A stretch of DNA of 64,000 nucleotides. It comes from Apoda limacodes (taxonomy: Eukaryota; Arthropoda; Insecta; Lepidoptera; Limacodidae). Position numbers and translations under genes: made by a program. The stretch spans positions 11,711,019-11,775,018 of the forward strand of contig OX291546.1 in NCBI GenBank assembly GCA_946406115.1, given 5' to 3'. Shown here in pieces: positions 44,848 to 56,051 of the stretch. The notes under the pieces are model-generated. The model was not told the DNA's origin. It searched no databases and saw only the letters and a list, made by a program, of their open reading frames with translations. Within the stretch, counting starts at the first letter, position 1. The number at the start of each line of letters is the position of its first letter.

Positions 44848-47230
44848 AAGATTTAGTAAAAGTAAGCATGGTTTTCTAAAAAATCAATCAACTGTTCTTA
44901 TCCTTGCTAATGATTATACTACCAAAGTATGGACTACGGAGCCTCTGTCAATGTAATATACACAGACTATAGTAAGGCTTTCGAATGGCTGGATCATGTT
45001 ATCCTCCTACAAAACCTTTACGATGCTTGAATTCATGGTAATTTATTCCGGTGATTTGCATCTTATATCGAAAAAAACCGGCCAAGTGCAAGTCTGGCTT
45101 GCGCACCGAGGGTTCCGTTCAAACTTATTATATGTAGATAGCTGTTTCATCATGGGATCAAATCTCCTAGGTCAACGGGAAGTTCCTGATAGGTTTAGAT
45201 TTATTTGTGCCACAATATGTGATAAAAATTACCGTCTTTTGGGCATATTTTTTTAAATGACTCACAAGCTTGATTTATTTACAACATTAAGTGCCCGTAG
45301 ACTTTACTATTTGATATGATTTTAACTTGATACCTATACGTGTTCTTGAATAAAAGGGTCCTGACAGACAGACAAACCCTTTTTTTAAAATGTGTTGTAA
45401 CTACAAATTAACAAAATTCGGATTTTTCCCTGTATTTGTGATGTAAGACCTTGCTTCGTGCCAAATTTCATGATTCTAGGCGTACAGGAAGAACCCCATA
45501 GGTTTTGATATATTTGTGAATAACTTAACTCCTAAATATCCCTTTAAAATGGCCATATTTTTAAATTGCTTAGAAGATATTTTTTACAGCTTTAAGGGAT
45601 CTTAGACTTTTGTATTTTATATTAATTTCAACTTAGAAGTAAAGTAACTTCTTAAGTTAAAGGGTCTTGACAGATAAACAAACTTTTTTTAAATGTGTAA
45701 TAACTACAAATTAACAAATTTTGGATTTTTCTCTATATTTGTAATGTAAGACCTTGCTTCAAGTCAAATTTCATGATTCTAGGACAACGGGAAGTACCCC
45801 ATAGGTTTTGATTTGTTTGTGAATGCCAAAATATATTCCTATTAACAAACAAACAAACAAATTTTTTTATTTAGCCAACACACATTATACAAAGTATTTA
45901 AGAAAAAAAAGAAGAAAAGAAATAATGGTTCCGTTTTTCCTGTTGAGGCAAGGAACCCTAAATATGACCCAAGCGGTAGTTGTCAGTGCCTTTCGATCTG
46001 ATTGCGGAATCATTTCTTCTGGTGTACGGCAGGGTTTACTTCTTGGCCCCTTGCTCTTGGTTATTTTTATTAATCACATTGGCAACTGTTTCAAATCATC
46101 AAGATATACACATAATATATACACATATAACAGAAGATCTGTTTCGCGATGATATGAAAATCATTAAGGCCAACAAATCGAACACTGATGTCTTAGCACG
46201 CCAACAAGATCTTGATAGACTGACTATTTTACAGTTAACAAATTAGATCTTAATGTATCTAATTGCGCCATTATTACTTTCTCTCGTAAAAAACGCAGTA
46301 CTTGATCATTATATTACTGAACCTACCAATCCATGCCTAGAACGAATACTTTTAAAGATCTTGGACTGCTTTTTGATAAGCATATTGATCAAGTTGTGTC
46401 TTAGGCTCCTAAAGCGCTTGGTTTTATTATTAGGTGTTCAAAGGAATTCCATTCTCTCAAGATAATTAAGATTTTATACTGTGCCTATGTTAGAAGTCAC
46501 TTAGAATTAGCTTCTCCATTTTGGAGTTCATATATTGATCGCCTTAAAGCTATCCAAAAAAGATTTCTTCGTTATCTGTCTTTCAAGACGTCAACTATAG
46601 ACCATACATACAAAGATCGCTGTAGATCATTTCATGTGCTACCTTTGGAGTGTATTTGTCTAAAATTCTTAATGGGTTCATTAACTGTCCTGATATTCTC
46701 AGTAAAGTATTCTTGCGTGTACCGAATAGACTGAGAAGGAAGTGACATATATTGCATGTGCCCAATGCTTCGACAAATTGCCGGCTTAACTCCTATTTAG
46801 TAAGAGCTTGTAATAAATTTAACAATTTGAATGTTAATGTCGACATATTCTAAAAAAAACCCTATTGCATTAAATCGTATATTTAGTTCTTCTTTTTTTT
46901 GCCTAATCACTTATATAATATTTGCTGATAATGTATTTTGGTTTGGAAATATTCACTATTATCTAGTCCATAAGTTTCAATTATTTAGTTATACTGTAAG
47001 AACGTACCTTATTCGGTATCATAAAATACGCACTTCAGAGTTTGTGCATAGAATAGTTGTTATTTATGTATGTATGTATATACTGTTTTTTATGACTTGA
47101 TTTTTATATTCTTTGTTGTAACTATTGGAGGTACTTTTGATTCCCCTATTTCTATCATTTATGTTATTATTGTCAACAAAAGCTGTTAGTTCTCCTGAAA
47201 AACTGTAAAATAAAATAAAATAAAAATAAA
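44848..47230 (+). mobile_element. Family C LINE, degraded, interrupted by a nested repeat
   Basis: Sense-strand non-LTR relic: HGFLKNQSTVLILAN, IYTDYSKAFEWLDHVILLQN (reverse-transcriptase palm, first part), then after the nested insertion TQAVVVSAFRSDCGIISSGV, RQGLLLGPLLLVIFINHIGN, DDMKIIKANKSNTDVLA, CAYVRSHLEFASPFWSSYID and RLKAIQKRFLRYLSFK. The canonical VPQG has become VRQG and the YADD region is scrambled. Many frameshifts and stops are present. The 3' end is a TAAAATAAAATAAAATAAA tail (about 47207-47230). It is a different family from A and B. Confidence 0.75.
45067..45965. mobile_element. Nested repeat inside family C LINE
   Basis: Interrupts the family C frame between TCTTATATCG and TGACCCAAGCGG. 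It starts AAAAAAACCGGCCAAGTGCA, includes GCGCACCGAGGGTTCCG and ends GTTGAGGCAAGGAACCC. Inside, a unit of about 300 bp recurs: GTAAGACCTTGCTTC(G/A)(T/A)G...TTTCATGATTCTAGG...CCCATAGGTTTTGAT at 45442 and 45745, with a partial unit near 45170. It is non-coding. The family is common in Lepidoptera (memory). Confidence 0.65.
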
Positions 47231-47589
47231 TAGGGCTCTTCAAGATAGATGTGATAAGATTTTTAAGGGTTCGGTGACACCCGAATAAGACCCTGGTATT
47301 TTAAACGATCGTGGGCTACGTTGACAGCTTAACATCAAGCGGGTTGTAAGCTAAAAGCATCTCAGTGCTAAAAGAAGTCTGCATGTCTCGAGCCAGACTA
47401 TTTGTGACCTACAACGGTTTTTAATTCTATGTTTTATAAGTTTGAAACCTTTCCGGTTTGCATGTCTGCCTGTAAAATTTTGTAGCCTCGCAGCCCCAAT
47501 GTGTGTGTGTGAGCCGATTTAAATTGATAGCTAGTTTAATCCACTAGAAACCCACCTAAGAAAGGTACAGGTTTACTTAGTTTTTTTTT
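47231..47589. other. No gene recognised
   Basis: Mixed-composition sequence after the family C tail, with a short (GT)n run near 47500. Starts with GGGCTCTTCAAGATAGATGT...AAGGGTTCGGTGACACC, which may be another degraded family A 3' piece. Confidence 0.35.
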
Positions 47590-47900
47590 ATGCTGATAAA
47601 AAGATCTCAGCCTAACAATAGATATCAGTATGATTCCACTAGTCTGATCTACTTGAAATTTACCTCATTATATAAATCCGAAAACCTTAATCAAATGCTG
47701 CCACCAAAACAGTCAGCAGATATACTAACTCCCAGACAAATTTTGTTGTATTTAGGATCATGGAGCTGGTGGCGACCATTCAGTTATTATATTTACCCAC
47801 ACTAGATCAGATGCTATGAACAAACGTCTTGTAGCAGATGAAATACCTAATAATTACAACGTCACGTGCCATAATACCCAGGAAGCATATTCTTACCAGT
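47590..47900 (+). pseudogene. Unrecognised coding-like relic
   Basis: Frame 1 (47590-47757) reads SQPNNRYQYDSTSLIYLKF and SENLNQMLPPKQSADILTPR. From 47758, directly after a TATTTAG acceptor-like word, the next frame opens as DHGAGGDHSVIIFTHTR, SDAMNKRLVADEIPNNYN and VTCHNTQEAYSYQ to TAA. Both stretches look protein-like in composition and abut, so this may be a frameshifted relic, or an exon with its acceptor at 47757. I do not recognise the family. Confidence 0.3.
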
Positions 47901-50230
47901 AATTACTATGAGTAAAGGGTTCTTGCATTAGAGAGTCAAAGCTGTCACTGCACTTATGGAAGAAATCGTATTTCTGTCTTGACAATAGCCATCTGCATGC
48001 TGACCTTTATACTTTTAATAGCGCTTAGACGGTTTTGAGCATGACATGTTTGGGTTTTCTCTGTGTTCAAGCCGCCAAAACAGCCAGATAAGGTTAAGCT
48101 ATTTTTACAGGCGAATGTGTAACGCGACCAGCCTAACACGTCAGCGACCGTAGCCGAAAACTGGCTTGACCTCTGCCCGTCAAAACGCGTAGCTCAATGT
48201 AATTTCTATAGCGCTGATACAATTTATATACGAAAATAAATTTATAATTTATTTATATAATTTTAATTACAAATATAAAAATCTGTTCTGCTGACCGTCT
48301 AGTTTATGTACATTCATGAGGTCTGTTTTGTTTTTTATTTAAATATCTTATTTATTAGAAATTATTTTTCTATATTATTCAGTTTTGTGATTTTATGGGG
48401 TAAGCAATAACTAAAATATATTATTATTAATGTTTTTTACCCATTTTCAAAAATGCGTTCTGCTTACCGTCTTCAATAAAGACAAATTTTTGAATATATG
48501 CATTATTTATATTACTTATTGCAATAGTTAAATAGTAATCAACAGTGGAAAACCAACAAAAACACAAAAAGTGATCGGATTTTTCGAAGCCCTCTTATTG
48601 GCTACTTACTGGATTTCCAGCAAAGCAGTAGTTCAAAGAAAATGCTCTTATCCTAATTAATCTTCTTTAACATCTCATTGCTTTTTAGTATAAGGATGTC
48701 GGATAATTAATATCATCTTTATTCTAAGACTAGTTGTGATCGTGGCTCCGTCCGCGCTAAACTCGGTTTTTTTGGCATAAGATTCCTACAGCAAGTCCAT
48801 AGCAATCTATATCTGTAGCTATAGGATTTTAAATATAGTTATTCCTGCGGAACCTTCTAAACCTTCTTTTTCGGGATAAAGCCTACGTAAATAAGCTATC
48901 TCCATACCTCAGAAACATTAATTCAGTTATTCTGGCGCACCACAACAAATACACTGACTCAAACACTTTCGCGTTTATATAATTGGCGTTTTGCTTACCA
49001 ACATAATGTACATTATGCGCTTAATATAAAAATAATACAACTAAAGTGAATGAGGCCAAGATTTGTAGTGGCTTAAATGGATTATAACATTAAACGCATT
49101 GAAGTGAAAAAACCGCACTTAAAATTAAATGACCAGACTTAAAAATAATAAAAAACCTAAAATGTATAAAAAATTGGCAGCTCAGTTACTGAATATTGTA
49201 TGATGATAAGAGGTATTCTCTTGATTATGAGCTTTCAAAGTTATTTCAGAATTACAACTTTAGTTCTGTGCCTGTCGCACTCAGCGTAAACTTTAAATTA
49301 AGTTAATGTGATTGGCATCAGCCAGCAGGTAGCTTAAATATTTTAGCGAGATAAGGGAGTTTCATTTTAGTTTAGTTTTGGACAGCAGATAAATATTTCT
49401 CTGTAAAGTAAATAATGCTTCTTTAACCAGATTTTGAACATTAGAATGTAAAAGCAATATAGTGCAAAATATAGTTTTATTTATTATTGATTTCCCTTAA
49501 AATCTTTAAGATTAATGTGATAAGGGAGGATTCGAAGAAGATGATATTTTAAAGAAAGAAAGAATAAAAGAAAAATATTTTTTTAACACTTAACCAATAT
49601 ATAACAAAAAAAAAATACCTAAGATAAGTGAGTGCCAAAAAGGTCTCTTTCTCAGTTTTATAAACAAATAGTTTTTTTACGATTGCCACTCGAACTGTGG
49701 TAACATAGTAAAAATATTTATTTTTATTTTTAGTTTTAAGTTTGGTATTCCAATTATTTAATGATGACTTAGTTAAAACGCTTATTGGGGATGCCTGCTT
49801 AGTACCTCCACTTAGTTAAGCCCGGTATATTTCATGATAAGCTTATTACAAAATCAACACTTATGTAAGTTATGTAATAAAAGAATACTTATATTGCTTG
49901 GTTCAAATTAAAACAGATTCCTGTATCGAAAAATAGTTTTTACACACACATCCGCAATATTTTTAAACAACCTATTGACATCCCACATGCACCATGGGAA
50001 AAACGAGAAAGTAAATTTATCCTCACTTTACATGTAGGAGGCACACTAAAATAAAAATTTAATCCATGTCAAACTTTAGTTAAAACACTAAGGGTCTCTG
50101 AGCTAAGACGCGGCCATACGTACAGACGGACATGGCGAAAGAATATCTAAGGGTTCCTTGTTGACTATGGAACCCAAGAAGAAACAATTTTTTATTTTAT
50201 TTTTGATTTATTTGCGAAACGAACTGTATA
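47901..50230. other. No gene; degraded dispersed repeats
   Basis: AT-rich. About 48725-48990 has GTGGCTCCGTCCGCG...GGGATAAAGCCTACG...TATCTCCATACCTCAGAAAC, wording of a degraded insect repeat. A word TTCTGCT(G/T)ACCGTCT recurs at 48287 and 48460. No gene was supported. Confidence 0.4.
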
Positions 50231-51060
50231 ATATTTATAAACATACTAGCTTTAATACTATCCCTAAATTTGGTTATCGGGGTGGGATTTTTACGCAACT
50301 CTTTGATTATAATCAAGAAGTTTGTTATAGCAAGCTTTAGCTGCAGCTATGGTTCGTAAGTGGATTTTGGTTATAGTTATTCTTGTGGGAATTTTCTGGA
50401 ATGAAAAAAAGCCTTTGTCCTATTCCAAGACCTAACCTATATGAGTGCCAAGTTTCATCCCTATGCATTCAGCGGTAGAAGCATGATTGAGTTACAAACA
50501 ACCAAACATCCAAACTTTCTCATTTATAATAAATATTAATGGGAAAGCTGTTAATTAATGAATTTTACAAGCGGCTCTACACGGAAAAAAAAGATTAGCT
50601 AACAATAGCACAAATTTTATCTAGTGGTAACCTAACTGAGGGACTGCTGTACTAAATTACTAATAGTAGTTAAAGTGTTGAGTTATTTGCAGCAAATCAG
50701 TTGTTTAATTATAACAAAAGTTTGGTTATTACTAAATAAATTTCGAATAGTTTTGTTTTTCGAATGTGTAACCAGTTTTGTTATCCTGTTTTTTCAGTGT
50801 ACCCGCCCTAAATTTGGTTATCGGCGTGGGATTCTGAAATCCTTAATTATACTTATGACTCCTTAATTATACTAATGAAATAGTTCGTTTAAGCTCGGTT
50901 AAAGTTATTTCATCGGGAACTTATGAATTTTTCAGGATTATAAATACTATGTCCTTTGCCGGAACTCAATCTATCCCCGTACCAAATTTCATCTAAATCG
51001 GTCTATGTATGAGGGAAATATGGAGTAACAAACAGAGATGTTAGTACAATATCTGTTACA
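50231..51060. repeat. Two degraded dispersed repeats
   Basis: CCTAAATTTGGTTATCGG(G/C)GTGGGATT occurs at 50264 and 50808. Each copy is followed by tail wording (TTCATCCCTATGCATTCAGC; CCGTACCAAATTTCATCTAAATCGGTC) that resembles the 32978-type repeats. Confidence 0.5.
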
Positions 51061-52000
51061 ACAATATATTACTAGTTTCCACATGTTAGTATTATATATG
51101 TATAATCTATTGATTCTTTACACAATTATTTTTTATAACATTAATCATGAATAAAGGACAAGATATAAATATAATTACTGAATGTAACAATAAAACATAT
51201 AAAATTTTAAAAAAAATTAAAATTTCTGGGGCCACGGTAGTGCTCCCGCCAAAACGAGCCAAGTGAAGCGCAAGGTAGGTAGTACCTTTTCTCGAAGCGT
51301 TTCGTCGTTTTTTTGAATACTCATAACTTGGGTTTTGGATTATACCAGATAAACACAATACTCACGAAATGATTTTAATAGTAGCCTTATTAAACATATA
51401 AAGTTTCAAATGCATAGCTCTTTTACTTTAGATTTAATTGAAATCTAAAAAAAATAAACGATTTCGTGAATGACACTCACTGATGATCATTAAAATTCTT
51501 AGGGTACTTCTTGAAGTCTGAGAAAACTGAAATTTGTTATGTAAGCTAGTATTAGTACACAACAACAAAAAAATCTAAAACTTGGAACTTTTACCTCCCA
51601 ACCTCTTAAACAAGGGGATGGAAGTTTGTATGAGTCTACCGCAAATTTTGATTAGATTTAGATTTTGATTAGAATAAGATTAGATTAGATTTTGTCTGAA
51701 AATTGATATAAGGACTCCTTGTTATAAATAAATAAATACATGTTTAAGGATTTTAAGCAAATCACCCACACCCTTTAAATTAGGGGATTAAAGTTTGTAT
51801 GGGTTTTCCCATACAAACTTAATTTGATGCTAAAGATCTGAAAATTATACAACTATACAATCCCTAACTTCACGAACTCCAACCTTCGTCAAAATATGTG
51901 GCTTGGCCGTTTCGCTACCGTCACATATGGGCGTAAGGTAAAAATTTAATCACTGTTCATTACTTTTCGGTTATACAATAGTTCTAGGTATACAATATCT
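51061..52000. other. No gene recognised
   Basis: AT-rich. A small direct/inverted AGATTAGATTT cluster lies near 51655-51695 and CCCATACAAACTT occurs in both orientations near 51795-51820. Nothing else. Confidence 0.45.
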
Positions 52001-52055
52001 GACGGACCGCAAGCTTATTTGCCACCTTAGTGGTGTAAAAAAAAAAAAAAAAAAA
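52001..52055 (+). mobile_element. Family A LINE solo 3' tail
   Basis: GACGGACCGCAAGCTTATTT, GCCACCTTAGTGG hairpin and TGTA followed by an A-run. Only the last 40 bp of the element plus its tail were integrated. Confidence 0.8.
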
Positions 52056-52513
52056 CCACACTACTTATATAACTTATTGAGTATCGTCAAAAACTTACTG
52101 CCTTGTCTACTTTTATCGGATTATTTCAACATATCGTATTGTGTTGTGATTAAATTGAATCGCTCCATGTTAAAGGGCATTTTGTTAAGGAACACAGTAT
52201 CCTTGTACTGACAATATTACATATCAGACGGACGGTTGTCCAAGTAGTTAAGTGTCATCCAGTATTTAGACTTTATTTGAGTTCCATGTTGAAGAGACGT
52301 TTGTCCAGGACTAGCCTCCTTTTAACATGAAACGACGAAAATGCAATGAAGTTTTTGCGACGTAAATAAATTATTTTATGAATTGCAACACTGTGTAAAA
52401 GTCAAAAGACTAGAATCCAGTGTCACTTAAAACTTAAAAAAACATTTAAGGTTAATAAAAGCACGTGTTTGGCGCGCATCTTAAGCTCATCGTATGCGAT
52501 TTGTTTAATTTAG

Positions 52514-52712
52514 GTCGTTCTAACACCCGACCCACCAGTTTACCTACAGCAAAAGCTTACCCTGAAGGATACGTTCCTTTGAAGACGGCCAAAGCAGATG
52601 ATTCAAAAAAATAATACAGTACATTCCAGTAGAATACGTAGAGTTCTATCAAAACATCATTAATTTGCCAACTACAGAACGTGGCCATGATGACATCACA
52701 GATGATGAATAG
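52514..52712 (+). CDS. Possible terminal exon with A-run frameshift
   Basis: After an acceptor-like TTTGTTTAATTTAG the frame reads RSNTRPTSLPTAKAYPEGYV, PLKTAKADDSKK and stops at TAA (52612). At the same point an A7 run (52605-52611) gives A-AAA-AAA-TAA. Reading one base back continues IIQYIPVEYVEFYQNIINLP, TTERGHDDITDDE to TAG at 52710. Both halves look protein-like (Tyr/Pro-rich, then an acidic C-terminus), and AT-rich DNA follows. I infer one C-terminal exon that lost an A, has a homopolymer sequencing error, or uses -1 frameshifting. The gene family and upstream exons were not identified. Confidence 0.4.
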
Positions 52713-54380
52713 GTTCTAGTTTTAGTTTTATCTAGTTATTGACTGAATTTCGATTGTTAGTATTTTCATACAATGGCAACAATGTAAAACATGTACATAT
52801 ATCATTAATGAATAAATTTTTTTTTTATTATTTTAACATTGGAATTACAACGTCAAAATCTTTAGGTACTTTATATTTCAAAATGATTAGATTATCTGGA
52901 TTAAATTTTGAGAGATACGAGATTAGATTGTTGATCATAAACATATAGTAAGGACTTTACAAACGTAATTACCAAATCTGTCTAGATCTTTCTAAGTGTA
53001 TCTATATAACTTTTACTGTATGTTGATTAAATTGAATTCGTTCAACGTCTACGTATTATGCAGTACAGATGCCGTACCTATCTGTCTTAGACATTAACTG
53101 AAAAATATTCTTTATTAACTCTGAAAAATAGACTAATAATAAGTTTAAAAAGTTTATTAAATTATAATAATATTTATTAAGAAATTGGTATATTCTTACT
53201 TTCTCACAAAAGATATACATACTTAGATGCACAGTAATTAAAACTCTAAAAATACTGTAAGTAAATTTTTCCATAATCCAGTTCGTTTGTTTTAAACAAT
53301 TCATCAAATTCATTATACATACTATATGTTGATATGGCACTTAATTTTAATAATCATATATGTAAGCCTTTTTTCTAAAATTGTTTGTTATCCTAAATAA
53401 AAAACCCAGATAGACAATATACATATTATTATGATTTATACACACATTTAACAATCCGTTAAAATTTTAACTTTACATATTATACTTAATATTGTGCCGG
53501 ATTACATTTACCCTATGCAGGGGTTAAATTTAACATTCAGTTTACCGTATTCACGTATTTACATTGTAAATCATTAAATAACGAAGTTTTGGGTCAGGTA
53601 AATTACCTTGTGAAACTTTGTATCTCTCTCTACCCCAATTAACGGAGTAATATTAGACCCAAAACGCAAACCCGCCAAAAGTGTCACTGATAAAGGAAGA
53701 AAGTTAGTTTGTAACGAATATTCAAGGTTAGAGGAAGTACAACGAGAAAGTTAGGATTTATAATAGGGACATACCTAATAATCTTTATATTTGTTAAGTA
53801 CCTCTTTATGGGGATACTAACATATTAATAGAGTTGTCACAACTTTTTATGACATGAAATTCAAAATTTACTAATAAAATAAAATAGAATAGTTTTTATA
53901 ATAACAAAGTTGCTATAAAAGATATCAACAGTATAATTTGAACCCTGATATTTTTTGTTACGCTTTTCAAACTTTAGTACTTCACAACTGTGTAAGACGT
54001 ACATTTTTAAGTCAAGTTAATTTTTTATGTTATTTAATAATATTTTAGGACAATACATTTGTTTTGTATTAATTAAACAGTTAAAATACTCATTATTTTT
54101 ATTTAATGACATGTAATGACCTCATTCAACATATCAAAAATTATTTTCAACAGATGCTTTCTTAAAATGTTTACAATTCGAATGGACCATACTTTACGCC
54201 AGCAGTGGTGCTTATTGTGCTCCTGAATTATGTCCTGTACTCACGTGCCTTAGGTATCTTAGAACATACAGGTTTGCTCGACAGGTTTTAATAAATTTCA
54301 CACACTGACGGACACTTGCCATTGAAAGTCAGGCCTTTTATCATTTCTGACAGCGGGGTCTCCTATCAAAGATGCTAGCT
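52713..54380. other. No gene recognised
   Basis: AT-rich DNA. The 94-codon minus frame at 53056-53340 is compositionally biased and probably spurious. Confidence 0.5.
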
Positions 54381-54384
54381 TACA

Positions 54385-54980
54385 GACCGCTCGTGAGTTT
54401 GAGCTAGCAAACGCAAGTGTCCCGCAAGGTTTTGTGTGACGTTGTTACTTCTGCATATTAATGATATGTTTTCTAGCTATATAGATAACATATATCCTGC
54501 AAACATAATTTCTATTTAATTCTGAAAGAAGGTCGAGGAGAATCAGTGGCGAAAATTAAGACCACTTGTCTAAGATGTCTGATCAGGGACGGGAAGAATT
54601 GGTCCAATTCAATTGATCCAAAAAAAGTCTTCGTTGTCTCTTCTAAGAAAAACCGGACGGCTGTGGTTCCACAATTTTAAAACACACCCTGAGGGGTAAT
54701 AGTTAGGTGCCACTAAGAACACTGGGATAAAAATCTCCAGCGACGTTCAGTTTCGAGAACATATCTAGAACAAGTCACGTTAGCATCAAAGAAACTTGGT
54801 GTAATTGACAGGGTAAAGGCTGCGGAGAAGAGGCTGCTACTCGTTTTAGTCACAAGTCCAACCCCACATGGAGTACGTTTGCCAACCGGAGCGGGTGCAC
54901 TTGCATAACAGCTTTAAAATTTGAACTCAGGTCAGAGACGTGTGAGAGCACTTAACGCTCCCAAAGTCACAAACGGTATT
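54385..54980 (+). mobile_element. Family A-like LINE relic, heavily degraded
   Basis: AGTGTCCCGCAAGGTTTTGT (SVPQGF, the VPQG motif), then CTGCATATTAATGATATG (LHINDM), then GGGATAAAAATCTCCAGCGA (GIKISS) and AAGAAACTTGGTGTAATTGA (KKLGVID), in the order seen in family A (58519-59526). It is old, with many indels and no open frame. Confidence 0.65.
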
Positions 54981-55194
54981 GAACCCTTAACGCTGAGTTA
55001 AGAATTTGCCTTTGTACTCACACGGCTACTCTAAATTCTCTAAAGCTATAAAAATATACTGAAAATATATTACAATATAAAAATTGTTACGAATTTCTTT
55101 GGCAGTCACCTGAGTAAATTGAACTAAAGATAGACAGGTTTTAAATTTATATCATCAACATTTATTTTAAGATCTTAAGCTATTTTTAACCAAA

Positions 55195-55450
55195 TTGAAA
55201 AAAAGGAGGCTATCAATTTGACACGTTATGTATGTAATATTGTTAGAATTGCACAATATTTATAGGTATATATAGGTGTCTATCGGGTATAGGACTTCTT
55301 AGTGTATGTATGTATGTTGGCCACGTATTACTCAGAAACTAGTGATCGGATTTCGATAATTATTTTTTGTTAAATTAGGTACAGTTCAACTTGAAGAGTG
55401 TAAGTTGTAACAAAATCGGTCTAGTAATTTTTAAAATATCACGTTGTCGG
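55195..55450. repeat. LINE-tail-like repeat
   Basis: TATGTATGTAATATTGTTAG, AACTAGTGATCGGATTTCG and AAAATCGGTCTAGTAATTTT wording resembles non-LTR 3' tails and the segment at 6210-6240. Confidence 0.4.
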
Positions 55451-56021
55451 TTTAACGAATTATTTTTACAACATAACCAGAAATCTTTAAATGTATGTAA
55501 GCATTAAGAAAAGAACAAAATTTAAGACAAAGCTAATTACTCTTTCAGGACACATGAACCGAAACAGGTCATTTTAGGGTAGTCACTTCTCTTGTTTCAA
55601 TTTTTTTTATAGTGACCTTAGACCTATGTTAAATGCTCACCTCCCATCGATGTTTACCTACTTACCTTTTTCTTAGTTAAGATGGTAAGCCTGCTAAGTA
55701 TCCCTATATTCTTACATCAGAAAAAGTATTGTTGTTTGATGTTTAGTAAAGGATATTTATGTCACATCAAACAAATTTCAATCATTTAAATATTCACACA
55801 TTCATTCTATAATTTACGTAAACAAAATTACAGAAATATAGTATCTACTAAAAGCTCTTTACTAACTGAAGAACTTGTTGGAACTATTTAGCCGTCGAAC
55901 TAACAAAGTAAGTTTCAGCCGAAGTAATATAAATTGTCCTACTTTAAATCACTTTAATGTAATAAAACTTGCGCTGAAGTTTTATTTATTAAGAGAATAC
56001 GATCCGCGGCGACTCGTAGAG

Positions 56022-56051
56022 TTTTTTTTTTATACCACTAAGGTGGCAAAC
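56022..56051 (-). mobile_element. Family A LINE solo 3' tail, 30 bp
   Basis: T-run followed by TATACCACTAAGGTGGCAAA, then unrelated sequence. This is an extreme 5' truncation that leaves only the terminal hairpin and tail. Confidence 0.75.

Noticed and set aside
53056..53340. 94-codon minus-strand frame
   Set aside because: Composition follows the local AT bias (Ile, Asn, Lys, Tyr, Leu) and no motif or splice context supports it.
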